Shown here piece after piece: positions 11,341 to 22,694 of a DNA stretch of 64,000 nucleotides; the first letter of the stretch is position 1, and every line of letters begins with the position of its first letter. The translations under genes were made by a program, and so were the position numbers. The notes under the pieces were generated by a model that saw only the letters and a list, made by a program, of their open reading frames with translations, was not told where the DNA came from and did not search any database. Location: positions 2,383,622-2,447,621 of the forward strand of contig NC_052489.1 in assembly GCF_009730915.1 (NCBI RefSeq). The letters are read 5' to 3'. The DNA is from Dioscorea cayenensis subsp. rotundata. Lineage: Eukaryota; Streptophyta; Magnoliopsida; Dioscoreales; Dioscoreaceae.

Positions 11341-14300
11341 ATGTTACGTATTGCTACAAGCTTCCATGAAGCTAACTAAAAGCATATGAATTAGAAAGCC
11401 TAGAGAACTTCAATCTCATGCTTATAATGAATTCTGAGAAAAGAACTCAAAAACACAAGGAAGCAACACCAGAATAGAGAAGAAATATGATACAGAAATA
11501 ACTGGATCACTCCACTACAATTGCTAAGACTAGCAAGATATATATTTAAGCAACACTAACAACAATACATATTACAAGATGGATGATGATGTCTGCAAGG
11601 AAACAACTCAAGCTTTCACAGTTAGCAACAAATCAACACAATGATTTACATGGTCTCGCCTCATTGCAGGCTACATCCACTGCCAAGCCAGAAAACATGA
11701 TTCCATTATCAACAAATGCGATTAAGATACATCGTTAGTCTCCTCAACGAGAAATCATGCACACCCACCAACAATTTCTCAAACCCAAGTCCAAAATGCG
11801 TCAACCACAAATGCTTCCCACATCTTGGAAAGACAATGAAAAGAACTTTCACAACTAGGGATCAATTACTTATTACTTGTCAAAAAATTGAGCAAAGAAG
11901 AGAAAACCTAACCAACCCAACCTTCTTGAAAGTCCATTTATTCACACAGAAACTATACACCAAACACACATTCCTCAAATGCCTCTGAAGTTAACTAACC
12001 TATCCCACCATCATTATTTAGTGCCAAGGAGTGATTTATAAATATAAACAACTATCACATGACTTACTTTATATAAGAAATGTTCAGATGAATCAGCAAC
12101 TAGCCTTCACAAAAAGAGTACTACATTGTTAGGAAGGAAATTACACAAAAAGGGTGCGGTATTACAAATAAAGAAGAAAAATGAAGCATGCACAGAGAAA
12201 GCTTCTCTAACTAGGAGATAATAAACTTAAGGGTGAAGTAGAATATTGTGAGGAATGAGACCTGCCAGATGACCAACAATAAAATATTTGACAATAAAAC
12301 CCATTGCAGAACTTTCAAATCACACACACAAAAGTCACTACATAATAAAACCAAGATGGAAGCATGCACAGAGAAAGCTTCCATGAATTTGAGATATTAA
12401 CCAGAAGGATGAAATAGCATTACATTGAAGGAATGAGACCTCGCTACATTATCAATTATAATTATTATTGAGAACATCCAGTGCAGAACTCTCAAATCAC
12501 ACATAAAAGGCACAGTGATCAACCAGGGAAAAACATGGAAGCCCGCACAGAGACAGCCTCTCTCAGTTTGAGACATTAAAATGAAGGATGAACTAGCATT
12601 TTGTAAGTGAGTGACACCTATCAGATGATCATTGATCATATATCTGTTGGGAATATCATGCAGAACTCTCCTTGTTCAGGAATATTTTGGCAACTCTTCT
12701 TATACAGAACGCATAAAAAAAAGTCTCAAATCTTTCTAAAAGAACTCTAAACAAAGAAGACAGCACTAGCAGCTCTTAATTAGACTATACAAATTTAGCA
12801 GTTCATAAATAAATGCCAGACATTTCATTTTGAGGTCCACATGAAACAAAATTGGAGCTTGACAAGCCAATCCGCTGTTAGCTAATTTAAATTTGCATGA
12901 GTTATGATTTTGATGCATATACGACAATTGGTATCTTGATCCCTCATTATGGTTACGTCATCAACGACAATGTCACTCGTTAAACTTCAAGAAGAGTTGT
13001 GTGATTTACGTATTGTTCACGTTTGCAATGCATGGCCTTAAACTAATCTAGCTATCTGCAGATCACGTATTTTATGTTAATCTATTCATACATACGACAA
13101 ACCAATCACATGCCTTCTTTTCTGGTACTCATGTGCCTCCATAATCCACAGATACGGAAGGCATCGTATTTTTAACTTATCCAAATAAAGCTTCTAACTG
13201 CAATAATTCATCACATGTCTGCTATTGACCTTTTTCTTAAATGGACTAAAGGGATATATATCAAGATTGAAGAAAAATAAGCAGCAACAATTTGAAGCAT
13301 GCACAAATCATCCAATCATACACCATGGTTCTTAGAGTATTAACTGCACAAAAGGCAAAGGTTGCATTGAAGTATCAGTAGTTCGATCATGTGGCTGCTC
13401 AGTATCCAGAGAAGGCCTCTATAAGGTTACAAAGAGCATCAAGACATTATTAGAAATGCCAAGAAATGGAAACATGTGAAAAGAAAAGCAGAAAATATAT
13501 GATAATTCAATCATCAGCTATGGGTTTGAATTTACAAAGTTCTGGATAACCCTTTGCAACATCAATATTCTAATTGGTATTAGTCTTATATTTGTGCAAA
13601 AGATAGCTCCTTCAATGTGGAAGGCAAATTAAATAGCCCTAATGCTAACTCTTTTTCCTTTTTTACTCAGCTTGCAGCATGCTTCCTTTCTTACTGGCAT
13701 GCACATAACAATGCATTATGGTTAGCGATAACAGCCAGATCATGCATTTAATGTACTCGATATAATCCTCTTTAAGCTTCATAAATGGTTCACAGACAAG
13801 TATTCACAATTTATAAAGCTCATTTGCAGGCATGCAGGCAAAACAATAAAAATGCAGACGCAAATTTAGATAGGAGATCATCCTTAGAAAAAAGGTTTCA
13901 AGGGCATTAAACTTGGATATATGTAGTATGAAAAAATTTGGATCAAGACTTGTAAATGGTCGAGCTTTAGTCCTCTCTGTGAGCATGGGAGGTGCACTCC
14001 ACTGACAAGTCAATCAGCACAAAAACACCACATTCCTCTGTCAACTCCTACTCATGCTTCTTAAAGGAGATATTTGTGAATGAGAAAAAAAAATTCTCTA
14101 TTTTTCACAGAACATCAACCACTTCTTGGAGATATATAAACTACAAAATCTAATTGTTGGTGCTACTGCCAACAGTTCATGGAATAAATATGCATTCAAA
14201 CTATATGGCAAGGGGTTCAATTCTATAAAATCAATCATGGAACTATCCCAGGACACCTTCAAATCAAGAGACAAAAAAAAGCATGTTCATGATAACAAAA

Positions 14301-14368
14301 ATACATGACAACTATTATCTCACTGAGAGAGGAATTTCCATATATGATCATAGAAACTGCCAATTAGA
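11341..14368. other. 3' flank or 3' untranslated/intronic region of the unrecognised minus-strand gene
   Basis: Base composition is less AT-skewed than in other spacers, but I find no open frame with a recognisable domain on either strand. A degenerate tandem array lies at 12183-12700. The region may be the downstream part of the gene at 14369-14826 (long 3' untranslated region with introns) or non-coding spacer. Confidence 0.35.
12183..12700. repeat. Degenerate tandem array, three units of about 178 bases
   Basis: Units begin at 12183, 12359 and 12538 with GAAGCATGCACAGAGAAAGC (GAAGCCCGCACAGAGACAGC in the third). Each continues through a GAGATAnTAA-like block, GnnGAATGAGACCT, and TGCAGAACTnTCAAATCACA. 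Spacings are 176 and 179 bases. Divergence between units is high, so the duplication is old. Confidence 0.8.
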
Positions 14369-14826
14369 TCACTGGAAATATTCCTCACAAGGGACCTCAC
14401 TACAGATCTCACGAAATACAGGCAACCTTGAACAGCTAATAGCTCCATATAAAGCATTCCTAATGGCACGGTTCATAGCTTCAATACCCTCAACCATTTC
14501 TGCTGTTTGTGGGCTCTCCATCACTTGTCCTTCAGATCCCCATGTGGCTATCCAGTGCTTCAAAACCAAAACATGCAACCTATTGTTAGAAATTGATAAT
14601 TGATCTTTTCTTTTATGGTATTAATCACGCAAACCCCATTAATTTCATCTGGCTGAAAGACCTAGATTCAACTATACTGTAAATAATCACCTGGAAAAAA
14701 TCATCAAAAACATCTTTGGGGGGGTTGGTGACCAGCTTTCCTTGCTGGTCAACCAGCCCAAGCCTCTCCATGATACTGGGTTTCTTTTGCTTTGATTTAG
14801 TCCTCATGAAGCTATGAGATAGACAC
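14369..14826 (-). CDS. C-terminal exons of an unrecognised plant protein
   Basis: Two exons fit together in frame: 14826-14691 and 14557-14369. The first reads from C-L-S-H-S-F to MERLGLVDQQGKLV and DVFDDFFQ, with a GT donor. The second reads from HWIATWGSEGQVMESPQTAE through GIEAMNRAIRNALYGAI and SCSRLPVFREIC to a stop. The text is coding-like (balanced composition, clean splice sites), but I do not recognise the family and assign no function. The 5' exons should lie upstream on the minus strand. A possible first exon starts with Met near 16398 (MSSSSSSEHLHHCAITELQ, ending VSSLE at a GT donor), and a strong pyrimidine-tract acceptor lies near 16038. The reading frame between these and 14826 could not be closed, so this entry covers only the supported part. 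Confidence 0.5.
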
Positions 14827-16500
14827 CTGAAGCAGCAAGAGATAACAAGAAGAGTGGGAAGACTATCCCCTATAGATGAAAAGGGGGAACTTTTTATCTT
14901 ACGGGCTATTGTAAACCATTGGATTAAAATGACTATCCCTAGAAAAATACAAGATATGGAAGGAGGGCCTTGAGAAATGAATACACAATTAAGGATAGTA
15001 ATTACAAGCTAACAAAAGCATCTTCCATAAATTTTTGTCTGGTTATTCAAACCAAGCTCTTTGAACAAATGACATCAGTAGACAAACTTGGTGCGAGGTC
15101 ACAAGAAATACACGCATACTTGTTGTGGATCCCAATTTATGATCAAATAGGTGGTGAGCAAATTTGATGTATATTGTTGTGCTCGTCCACCACAGATGGA
15201 AAAGAAGTGTCATTTCCATCAAAATGCATGTTACTCAAATGGTTTACCACGTTCCGCATAGGGTGTAGCTTGGACAATCTTGCATTACATAAAAAGACAA
15301 ATCTGCCCTGCCTGGTAGTCTATCTTGGAATTGCTACTTTCCATTTGACAAGCCAATGAGGAGGATTTTGCTCTGATCCAAAAGAGATTAGTTTCAAAGT
15401 AACTATGACCACAATTGTAACCACGGAGACAATTAAATTTAATCAATATTAAAAAGTATCCATAACCTGATGTGAGTTGGATGAGGGGGATGGATTTTCA
15501 TTTTGCATACATGATACAAATTTTACAATAACCAGAAAAATTAATCCATGGCAACATACAATGTATATTTCTATATTTCTATATTTCTAATTCTAATGAC
15601 CAGCCGTCTATATATCTTTCAACTACGCATTCAGTCACAAAAAAAGAAATTATGAGAAGAGAAGCAAATTTAATTCTGCAACATAGATTCCAAAATAAGA
15701 GAAACAAAAAAACTCCAGCATACGTGTGGAAACAAAAGCAAACAACCAGCAATAGATGCAAAACTTCAGTGCACAGTCAAGAGAAGCTTCAGCAAGATGA
15801 GATTTTTATCAAGTGAGCATCATAGATGCTTCTCGGAAATCAAAAGATGGAATCTTGACTCCTTCCATTCGAATGGATAGAGAAAATAAGATAAATAAGC
15901 AAAATAAAAAGCATAAGCCGCAAGATAAACTCACCAATTTCAGAGACCTTTGTCTCATCTGGAAGAAACAAAATTTTCCAGTGGAATTTCATCAGTCAGC
16001 TCGATGTCTAGCGAGAAGCTCCTTCTCGTTGAGAGCCTGGAAAACAGAAAACAAAAAGGAGCGGAATCAGTCTCTTCTCCAAGATAAACAAAAGGATCAA
16101 CTGAATACAAAAATTACCAAAAGAGATCTCAACCCCACCTCCTTCCCATATTCTCTTCCTGAACATCCCAAGACCACCAAGATCTTCAGAACGGTTGGAA
16201 TGATATCCTTGTCCAAGGAACCAAAGCTCCTCAAAAGCACGCACATGGATGATGAATCGAAGAGAGAGGAGCACACGGTAGCGCATGGGAGAGCCAAGGG
16301 GGGAAGAACCAGCGCGTCATCACCTCCAGCGATGAGACCTGGAGCTCAGTGATGGCGCAGTGATGGAGGTGCTCGCTTGAAGAGGAGGAGCTCATCGCAG
16401 CGATCCCGGAGCTAGAAGAGGCTTTTGGAGACGAACAGCTCTTCAGATGGGCATCACGGAAAAGGAAGACATGGTTTTTTATGGTTAGGTTCAACCAGGT
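14827..16500 (-). other. Probable 5' part and introns of the unrecognised gene
   Basis: GC content rises sharply at 16290-16440, as at the 5' end of many plant genes. On the minus strand a Ser-rich Met-initiated frame is seen near 16398, and an acceptor with a long pyrimidine tract near 16038 leads to a short frame reading ALNEKELLARHRAD before a stop. No consistent complete gene model emerges. Confidence 0.35.
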
Positions 16501-16509
16501 TTGGAAGTT

Positions 16510-16779
16510 ATATATATATATATATATATATATTAGGTTCTCCGTGGAGTACAGTAATGCTAATCTTTAACTACAGTAAAAGTGAATCTTAGATTAATGA
16601 GTTTTAATTTTGTTTTTACTGTATAACCCACTTTTTTTACCGCTGCCACTCGCTTTATAAAGACAAATGAATAACGCTCGTCTGAATAGTGTCCGACCGT
16701 TGGATCGAACCAATCTGCCTAAAGAACGCCTCATGATTTTTTTAATCGTGAACGCCAGATGAAAGGATTGATCCTCATA

Positions 16780-16790
<11 letters not shown>
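16510..16790. repeat. MITE-like repeat between TA and ATT microsatellites
   Basis: A unique block starting TAGGTTCTCCGTGGAGTACA is flanked on the left by a TA array (16509-16533) and on the right by an ATT array (16780-16818). It contains GACCGTTGGATCGAACCAAT, similar in kind to motifs in the repeat at 2626-2885. No coding capacity. Confidence 0.35.
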
Positions 16791-16818
<28 letters not shown>

Positions 16819-16819
16819 C

Positions 16820-18287
16820 TTTTCCAACAAAAAAAAATTATAATTTTTTTTTAAATTCAACTTTAGACCAAGCATGGCAATTCCACTTCATAAAACTACA
16901 TTAGCATCCACATATGAATTAATATTTTTTTCTTTTTACAAATGTGGTATTATTAAAAGATTGTTAACAGACATATATGTATGATAGTGCATCAGTTATA
17001 ATGACTTATCAATCACCTATGAATTTATTAACTCGATTAAATATTACATGAGATGATAAAAATTGTACTACTTGCACACTCAGAGATTTGCAAAAATCAA
17101 TCGAACTAATAAATTCTCATTGTTATGTAATCTTAAAATAGATACACTATCTACCACAGAGAATTGTCAAAATGTATTTAATACAGTATCGTAAACAATA
17201 TTTGAATTGGAACGTTACATAAAATAGCATAAAATAGTGTTGTTATAATAATGTATTGTTTAACAGGACTAGTATAACAATACAACAAGTATTCCGGTGA
17301 AGGATTTTAACCCTATATCTTTACCAATCTACTGTATGAGACTACTACTACTACTACCAACCTAATGAGTGGTTGAATTAAAAAATTCCATAACATGAAT
17401 GTTTTTAAGATAACAATGAATAATTTCCATAAAACACAAGAGTATGACATTTTGGGGAGTGAACATTACTTTTTTTACACATAGATGAGAAGCACCCTCC
17501 AATTTAAGGGTAAGTTAGGGACGTGCATGTGTAGAAAACAGAGCTCAATGCTGACTCACGTGCTTTTATGTGGATATGTGATTCGATCTCGGATCATAGT
17601 TGATCTTCAAGAGAACATCAATTAATCCATGGATGAATGGAAGAGAAGTGAAAAAGAAGAGCTCACAGTTTTGAGAGAAAATGGAACTCATTCATTCATT
17701 GAATTGTTTTAGCTGTATATATAAAAGCATTGTAACTAACTTTGGTGATGTGGCTTATTACATGGCTGCTGAGTCATCAATAAACCAACTATAATAAAAG
17801 AAACATCTCCATCAATCTATCGAGAAGCTCCAGCCTGCTTGTCAACTTGATTCAATATATCAAGAAACTCTCCATCAATCTCTGAAGCTCCATGGCTACC
17901 ATCAGGTTTTAATAGCAAACTGAAAATCCATCTCTAACAGATTCTCCCTGAAATGAACACCCTACACAAAAAATCCGGTACTAATTGACCCAAAGGCCGT
18001 TGGTGTTGGTGGAACAAACATTACTTAAACAATGCATTTAAATCTAAAATACTCAAATTATTTTAATATACATATATATATATATATATATATAATCAAC
18101 ACACAGAATAAACGGTCTAGATGAAGCCACCTGTCACTCTCCTGCTCACTCATCCACAAGATAAAACTAAAAGCGCAATCCATCCTCCTCCCTTCATCAA
18201 CACCAAATCTCAACCGTCCGTTCCTCCCCAATATCTAAATCCAACCCCCATCTCCCCCGCCCAATCCCACCACCTCTCACTCCCACA
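16820..18287. other. Spacer upstream of atpD
   Basis: No gene is seen on either strand. A TA microsatellite lies near 18073-18093. The 200 bases before 18288 are C-rich and low in G (CCTCC and CCACC tracts), as expected of the leader of a highly expressed plastid-protein gene. Confidence 0.5.
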
Positions 18288-19028
18288 ATGGCCTCCTCTC
18301 TCCACCTCTCTTCAATCTCCACCGTCCGTCCCTCAGCCCATCTCCGATCTCCACCGTCCATCTCCACCTCCTCCTCCTCCCTCAAACTCTCCTCCACCTT
18401 CCGCCCTCCTCCCCTGAAGCTCGCTCTCCGCCGCAGCCGCCGCAGCCGCCGCGGCGGAGCCGTCATGGCCGACACCGCGGCAGCGAGCTACGCCAACGCG
18501 CTCTCCGACGTCGCCTGCAGGAACAACACTCTCGACACCACCATGGCTGATGTCGAGAAGCTCGGTCGCATCTTCTCCGACCCCGAGGTCCTTTCCTTCT
18601 TCGTTAACCCCATCATTGCCAACGAGGAAAAGGAGAAGGTCGCTTGCGAGATCGCCGATTCCTCCTGCCTCCAGCGCCACACCGCCAACTTCATCTCCAT
18701 TCTCATCGACATGAACCGCATCGACATCATCCAGGACATCGTCAGAGAGTTCGAGAACTGCTACAATAGGATCACCGGCACCGAGGTCGCCGTGGTGTCG
18801 TCGGTTGTGCAGCTCGACTCGCAGCACCTCGCTCAGATCGCGCAGGTCGTGCAGAAGCTCACCAAGGCCAAGAACATCCGGCTGAAGACCGTCATTGATC
18901 CTTCTCTCGTTGCCGGGTTCACCATCAGGTTTGGGAATTCCAGGTCGAAGCTTATCGACCTGAGTGTTAAGAAGCATTTGGATGAGATCGCCTCACAGCT
19001 CGACTTCTCTTCTATCTCCTTCGCTTGA
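18288..19028 (+). CDS. atpD: Chloroplast ATP synthase delta chain
   Basis: A single intronless exon of 246 residues. A Ser/Arg-rich chloroplast transit peptide occupies roughly residues 1-58 (RRSRRSRRGGAVMA). The OSCP/delta family domain follows from AAASYANALSDVA to QLDFSSISFA, including FFVNPIIANEEKEKV and the C-terminal ITGTEVAVVSSVVQLDSQ and DPSLVAGFTIRFGNSRSKLI signatures. Family role: a stator subunit of CF1 that joins the alpha/beta head to CFo in the thylakoid ATP synthase. The coding region is strikingly GC-rich against its AT-rich flanks. Length and domain order match the family. Downstream the gene's tail is repeated (see 19417-19900). Confidence 0.96.
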   Translation: MASSLHLSSISTVRPSAHLRSPPSISTSSSSLKLSSTFRPPPLKLALRRSRRSRRGGAVMADTAAASYANALSDVACRNNTLDTTMADVEKLGRIFSDPEVLSFFVNPIIANEEKEKVACEIADSSCLQRHTANFISILIDMNRIDIIQDIVREFENCYNRITGTEVAVVSSVVQLDSQHLAQIAQVVQKLTKAKNIRLKTVIDPSLVAGFTIRFGNSRSKLIDLSVKKHLDEIASQLDFSSISFA

Positions 19029-19416
19029 AAAAAGGTCGCCTTTTTCTCATCCTCTGATTGTTTTTTTTATAGCTTTAAACTTCTATTATGTGCTTTATGT
19101 AATTCAAAATGCTGGGAATTTCTTAGCTTTTGAATTCCATTGTTTCCTCTCTCTGATGTTACTGAAATGTATTTATATCCATCCAAGTATTGAAAAGTAA
19201 TGTGCTTTCCCGATCGAGCTTCATGTGAAATTCTGAATAATTCGAATCTATCATGTTGTTTTTGTGCAATTCTGAATAATTCGAGCTTCATGTGAAATCA
19301 ATGGAATTTCTAATCAGGTGATGAATTTATGTGCATGCTTAGCATTGTGTTGTAGATGTCTTGTAGCTGCTACTGAATTATTTAACTCATGTTAATTGAG
19401 AATAGCGCCTAGAAGA

Positions 19417-19900
19417 TGATCAACCTGAGTGTTAAGAAGCAACTGAATGAAATCACTTTGCAGCTCAACTTATCCTCCATCTCCCTCGCTTGAAAAAAAG
19501 GTGGCTTTTTTCCTCTGATTGTTATCTTTTTGTAGCTATGAACTTCTGTTATGTGCTTAATGTAATTTGAGGTGCTGAGAATTTCTCAGCTTTTTGAATT
19601 CTATTGTTTTCTCTGCTACTATTAGTATTGAAATGTATATCTTGTGCATTTGTGGCATTTGTTTTCTGCAAAAGTCCTTATTTCTCAGTGTTCTCTAGAT
19701 TGGTATTTGGGATTTTAATGATCATAGTGTTTCCTTTGTAGCCAATCTTCAAAAAAATTCTTTTTCCTCAAATTTGGAGCAATAGGAACTTCTTAGCTCT
19801 CGGTATCTGGCGTTTTCTCTGCTCTCTTGTGAAATCAATTTTTAGTTAGATGATGCCTGTGTTTGTATATGCTAAGCTTGGTGTTGTTGATGTCTTGTAG
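19417..19900 (+). pseudogene. Tandem duplicate of the atpD 3' end and 3' untranslated region
   Basis: 465 bases after the matching point in atpD the same tail reappears. LSVKKQLNEITLQLNLSSIS plus LA and a stop parallels LSVKKHLDEIASQLDFSSIS plus FA in the gene. It is followed by the same run of As, GGTnGCnTTTTTn, CCTCTGATTGTT, ATGTGCTTnATGTAATT and the AATTTCT-AGCTTTT motif. The copy lacks everything upstream of the last 22 codons, so it is a fragment rather than a second gene. A more decayed third copy is visible near 20270-20350 (TCCTTTATGTAGTTCAAAAT). Confidence 0.85.
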
Positions 19901-20520
19901 CAGTGAATGGTGGGTGTTCTTATGTGATCCTCTGCTTGAAGAATATTGTTGGATGAATGGGCATTGTTTGATCTTTCTTTCTTGAACTTTTTTCTTTGAA
20001 ACTGTTGTTCCTTATCATTAGAGACTGACTATGTTGTTTCCCCCATTCTTCACACAAACAGTTGTGTGATTTGTGTGATTTGATTAATGAAATGTATATT
20101 TTGGTGAAATGGATTGATGCTTTTGTTGTGCAACATTGAATTCAATGAAATTTGAGGCTACTCTTGTGATTGTTTCTTTTTTACCATCTATTTCTTATTG
20201 GATTGAAAGAAGATGACTGTTTTCCATTTTTTTTTTTTTTTCATGTTTACTTGCCCACATTTCTCATATCTCTACAAATCAACTGTGTCCTTTATGTAGT
20301 TCAAAATGATGAGAATTTCTTGGTTCTTGATTTCCACTTGTTCCTCTTGTGATGATGTTTTTATCTTTCTAAAGGGAGGGCAGAATTGATTGAAATTCTT
20401 TATGTTAAAGTGATCCTCATGTATATTATTGTTCATTGTTTGCCTGCATTTTGTATCATTTAAGTCAAACATGTTCACTTTTTTCACTCTTATCACTCTG
20501 CAGAGACATATATTCAAGGA
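19901..20520. other. Decayed repeats of the atpD 3' flank
   Basis: No gene is seen. The sequence resembles the 3' flank of atpD (TGTGATTTG and CTTCATGTGAAATC-type words, and the block at 20270-20350), suggesting further old tandem copies. Confidence 0.5.
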
Positions 20521-20528
20521 CTGTAAGT

Positions 20529-21222
20529 CAATGTTTTAATAATCGAACCGGTTGAACTGGCCGGTTCAACCGGATTTAATTTTTTCAAATAAATAAATAT
20601 TTAAAAATTAAGAAAACATTAAAAATAAGTAAAAAATAATTTCAATAATAAAGAAAAAATAATAAAAAAAGATATAAAATTACATATTGCAAATTTAAAT
20701 TACCTTTATAAAGTCATAAAGTTTTAACTTTACATAAAATTAAAATTTTTAAAATACAAATATACAAGGATACAACTATACAACAAATATTAAAAAATAA
20801 AGAATTAAATAAAATATAAATCTACAAGCATACAACAATAACAATAATGATTAAAAAAATTAAAAACCAAATCATTCAAATATTTGGTTTAACACTTTTA
20901 ACTTTTAATGATTTTTAATTATTGATTAGTGTAAAATTATAAGTTAATCATAATAAATTAATGATAATAAATTATAATATATTAATATTTTTTTATGCAT
21001 CTTGTTTTTATTTTTGACTTTTTGTCTTTTTTTAAAAAATTTTGGACGGAGTTAATGAGTTTATTAACTTGATATAAGTTTTTAATTATAAAATAAATAA
21101 ATTAAATTAATTAATTAAATCAATAAATTAACCGGTCCAGTCCAACCGGTTCACCGGTTGAACCGGCCGGTCCGGTTCTTTTGTAGTTTATATCATTAAT
21201 CAGACTGGTTTTTAAATCATTG
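20529..21222. mobile_element. Non-autonomous hAT-like DNA transposon
   Basis: A 694-base element runs from CAATGTTTTAA to TTAAATCATTG. Its termini are inverted (CAATGTTTTAATAA against CAATGATTTAAAAACC). Inside each end lie stacked copies of the palindromic word ACCGGTTGAAC/GGCCGGTTCAACCGG. It is flanked by CTGTAAGT on the left and TTGTAAGT on the right, an 8-base target-site duplication with one mismatch, which fits the hAT superfamily. The interior is AT-rich and non-coding. Confidence 0.7.
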
Positions 21223-21230
21223 TTGTAAGT

Positions 21231-21980
21231 TTGTTTCTCATATTGCTTGGTTTTCAGTCAGGAACCTTCATAGTTTTTTTTTTCAATTAATCAAACATAG
21301 AAAAATGTATGGAATGATTCCAGTTTCTTTTCTCTTTAATTGCAATATCGTATACATAATTATTGTGTGTAGCTGTGTTTATGAATATATTTTATTTCTA
21401 TTATCAATAATATATTAGCAAGAGTCTCATATTCAACATTAAAAAAATTTATCTATTAAAAAATTATTTCTTTAATATTATTAACAAGTCACCATTCACA
21501 CTCTATTTAGGCTTTTAGTCAAATGCTTAAAAATATTATTGTTTAAACACTTATCATAAAAATTTCATAATATTTATATAAAAGCTTTGGTCACACCGTC
21601 AAAAACATCGTGGTGAATCTGAAGTTTGAGTCCTGTTAGTGGTGGCAGATTTTTAATTATGGGTGCGAGGATAAGTCTTTGATAATAGGTGTGGGCTTGC
21701 CATTTAAACCTTGTGTCATTAGAACTGGATTGATATTCAATTTCTCAAAATAATTTGTCAAAAAATACAAATACATATACATAAGGTTGAGTATTCTAAA
21801 AACGTCAGTAGATTTTGAATCTATGGACGTTGATTTGGATTGTTGAATTTCAATCTAATGATTTACTGATATGATATAAGTGAACAATTATTACTGTATT
21901 ATTCGATTCCTGCTAGCACTAGCACCTACAGTATAAAATCTAAAAACCAAAAACACACCCATTTTCCGCAAAATCCACTT

Positions 21981-22029
<49 letters not shown>

Positions 22030-22157
22030 TAGTTCATCTTCTAAAATTAGTTTAAGCAAAACATGCATGAAATTTTCTTAAATTCAGAAATTATAATAAA
22101 AGAAAGAAGGTGCTGTTTAGAGCTCGAGCTTGCTTTTAGAGCAATGGAGCGCGCTTC
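21231..22157. other. AT-rich spacer with TA microsatellite
   Basis: No gene is seen. A repeat-like block at about 21785-21990 (AAACGTCAGTAGATTTTGAA, then TCTATGGACGTTG) is followed by a TA array at 21982-22024, the same arrangement as the MITE-like repeat at 2626-2885. Confidence 0.5.
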
Positions 22158-22694
22158 TTAGAAGAGATCTTCAAGCTCCTCCGGCCATGGCCCCGTCCAT
22201 CGGCAACGTTGCTGGCACCGGCGCCCGCAGTTGGCCAGCCAGTGCGCCGCTGTAAGCCTGTCCTTCGGCCAGCACACCATCCAAGGACCCCTCCTCCTCC
22301 CCCAAACTTCAGCGCACTCCATCAACACCTGGCATACCCTCACACTCGGCAGCTCAGCCCCCTCTATCATGGTCCGCTGTAGCCTCGGCGATCCATGGCA
22401 GAACACCACGTCATCCTCCCCGAGCTCGATCATAACCCTCATCGTTTGCAGCAGAGCTAAGGCTTCTGCGTGAAACGAGCTGAAGCCGTTCGTTGGGAAC
22501 GCTTCCGCTAGGAGTGGTGTGCCGTCGATGTCCCGGAGGATGAAGCCGCCGCCGGTGCTGTCAAAGTCGGTCTGATGGTATGAGCCTGTGACTTCTACCC
22601 ATCTGGAGCCGCTTGGGATTCTCAGTCTGGTGTGGTTCATCCTCAAGGCCAACCTCACCCTTTGCTGCTGTTCACCATCAAAGGATGTCCTCAT
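22158..22694 (-). CDS. Stand-alone RNase H-fold protein (RVT_3 type), probably non-catalytic
   Basis: One uninterrupted frame of 178 residues, GC-rich in an AT-rich setting. The core pattern of plant RNase H-like domains is present: WVEVTGSYH (31-40), STGGGFILRDIDGTPLLAEA (46-65), FHAEALALLQTM (74-85), a beta strand VVFCHGS (96-102) and a terminal AAHWLA (149-154). Compared with the family pattern (DG near the start, AE, SDS, AD.LA), only Glu77 is kept; the expected Asp positions read Thr36, Gly101 and His151. Family knowledge: such short proteins derive from the RNase H part of non-LTR retroelements or from plant RNase H-like genes. Whether it is expressed is unknown; the open frame suggests it is recent or maintained. 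Confidence 0.6.
   Translation of the reverse strand: MRTSFDGEQQQRVRLALRMNHTRLRIPSGSRWVEVTGSYHQTDFDSTGGGFILRDIDGTPLLAEAFPTNGFSSFHAEALALLQTMRVMIELGEDDVVFCHGSPRLQRTMIEGAELPSVRVCQVLMECAEVWGRRRGPWMVCWPKDRLTAAHWLANCGRRCQQRCRWTGPWPEELEDLF

Noticed and set aside
12183-12700. CRISPR-like array
   Set aside because: Units are about 178 bases, diverged along their whole length, without short direct repeats and unique spacers, in a plant nuclear genome.
17580-17980. Possible old LTR-type retroelement end
   Set aside because: The text has an LTR-like feel (short TATA-like region, repeated CATCAATCT words), but no paired terminal repeats, primer-binding site or coding parts are visible, so no element is called.
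18333-18977. Long minus-strand frame opposite atpD
   Set aside because: A GC-rich antisense shadow of a clearly identified gene.
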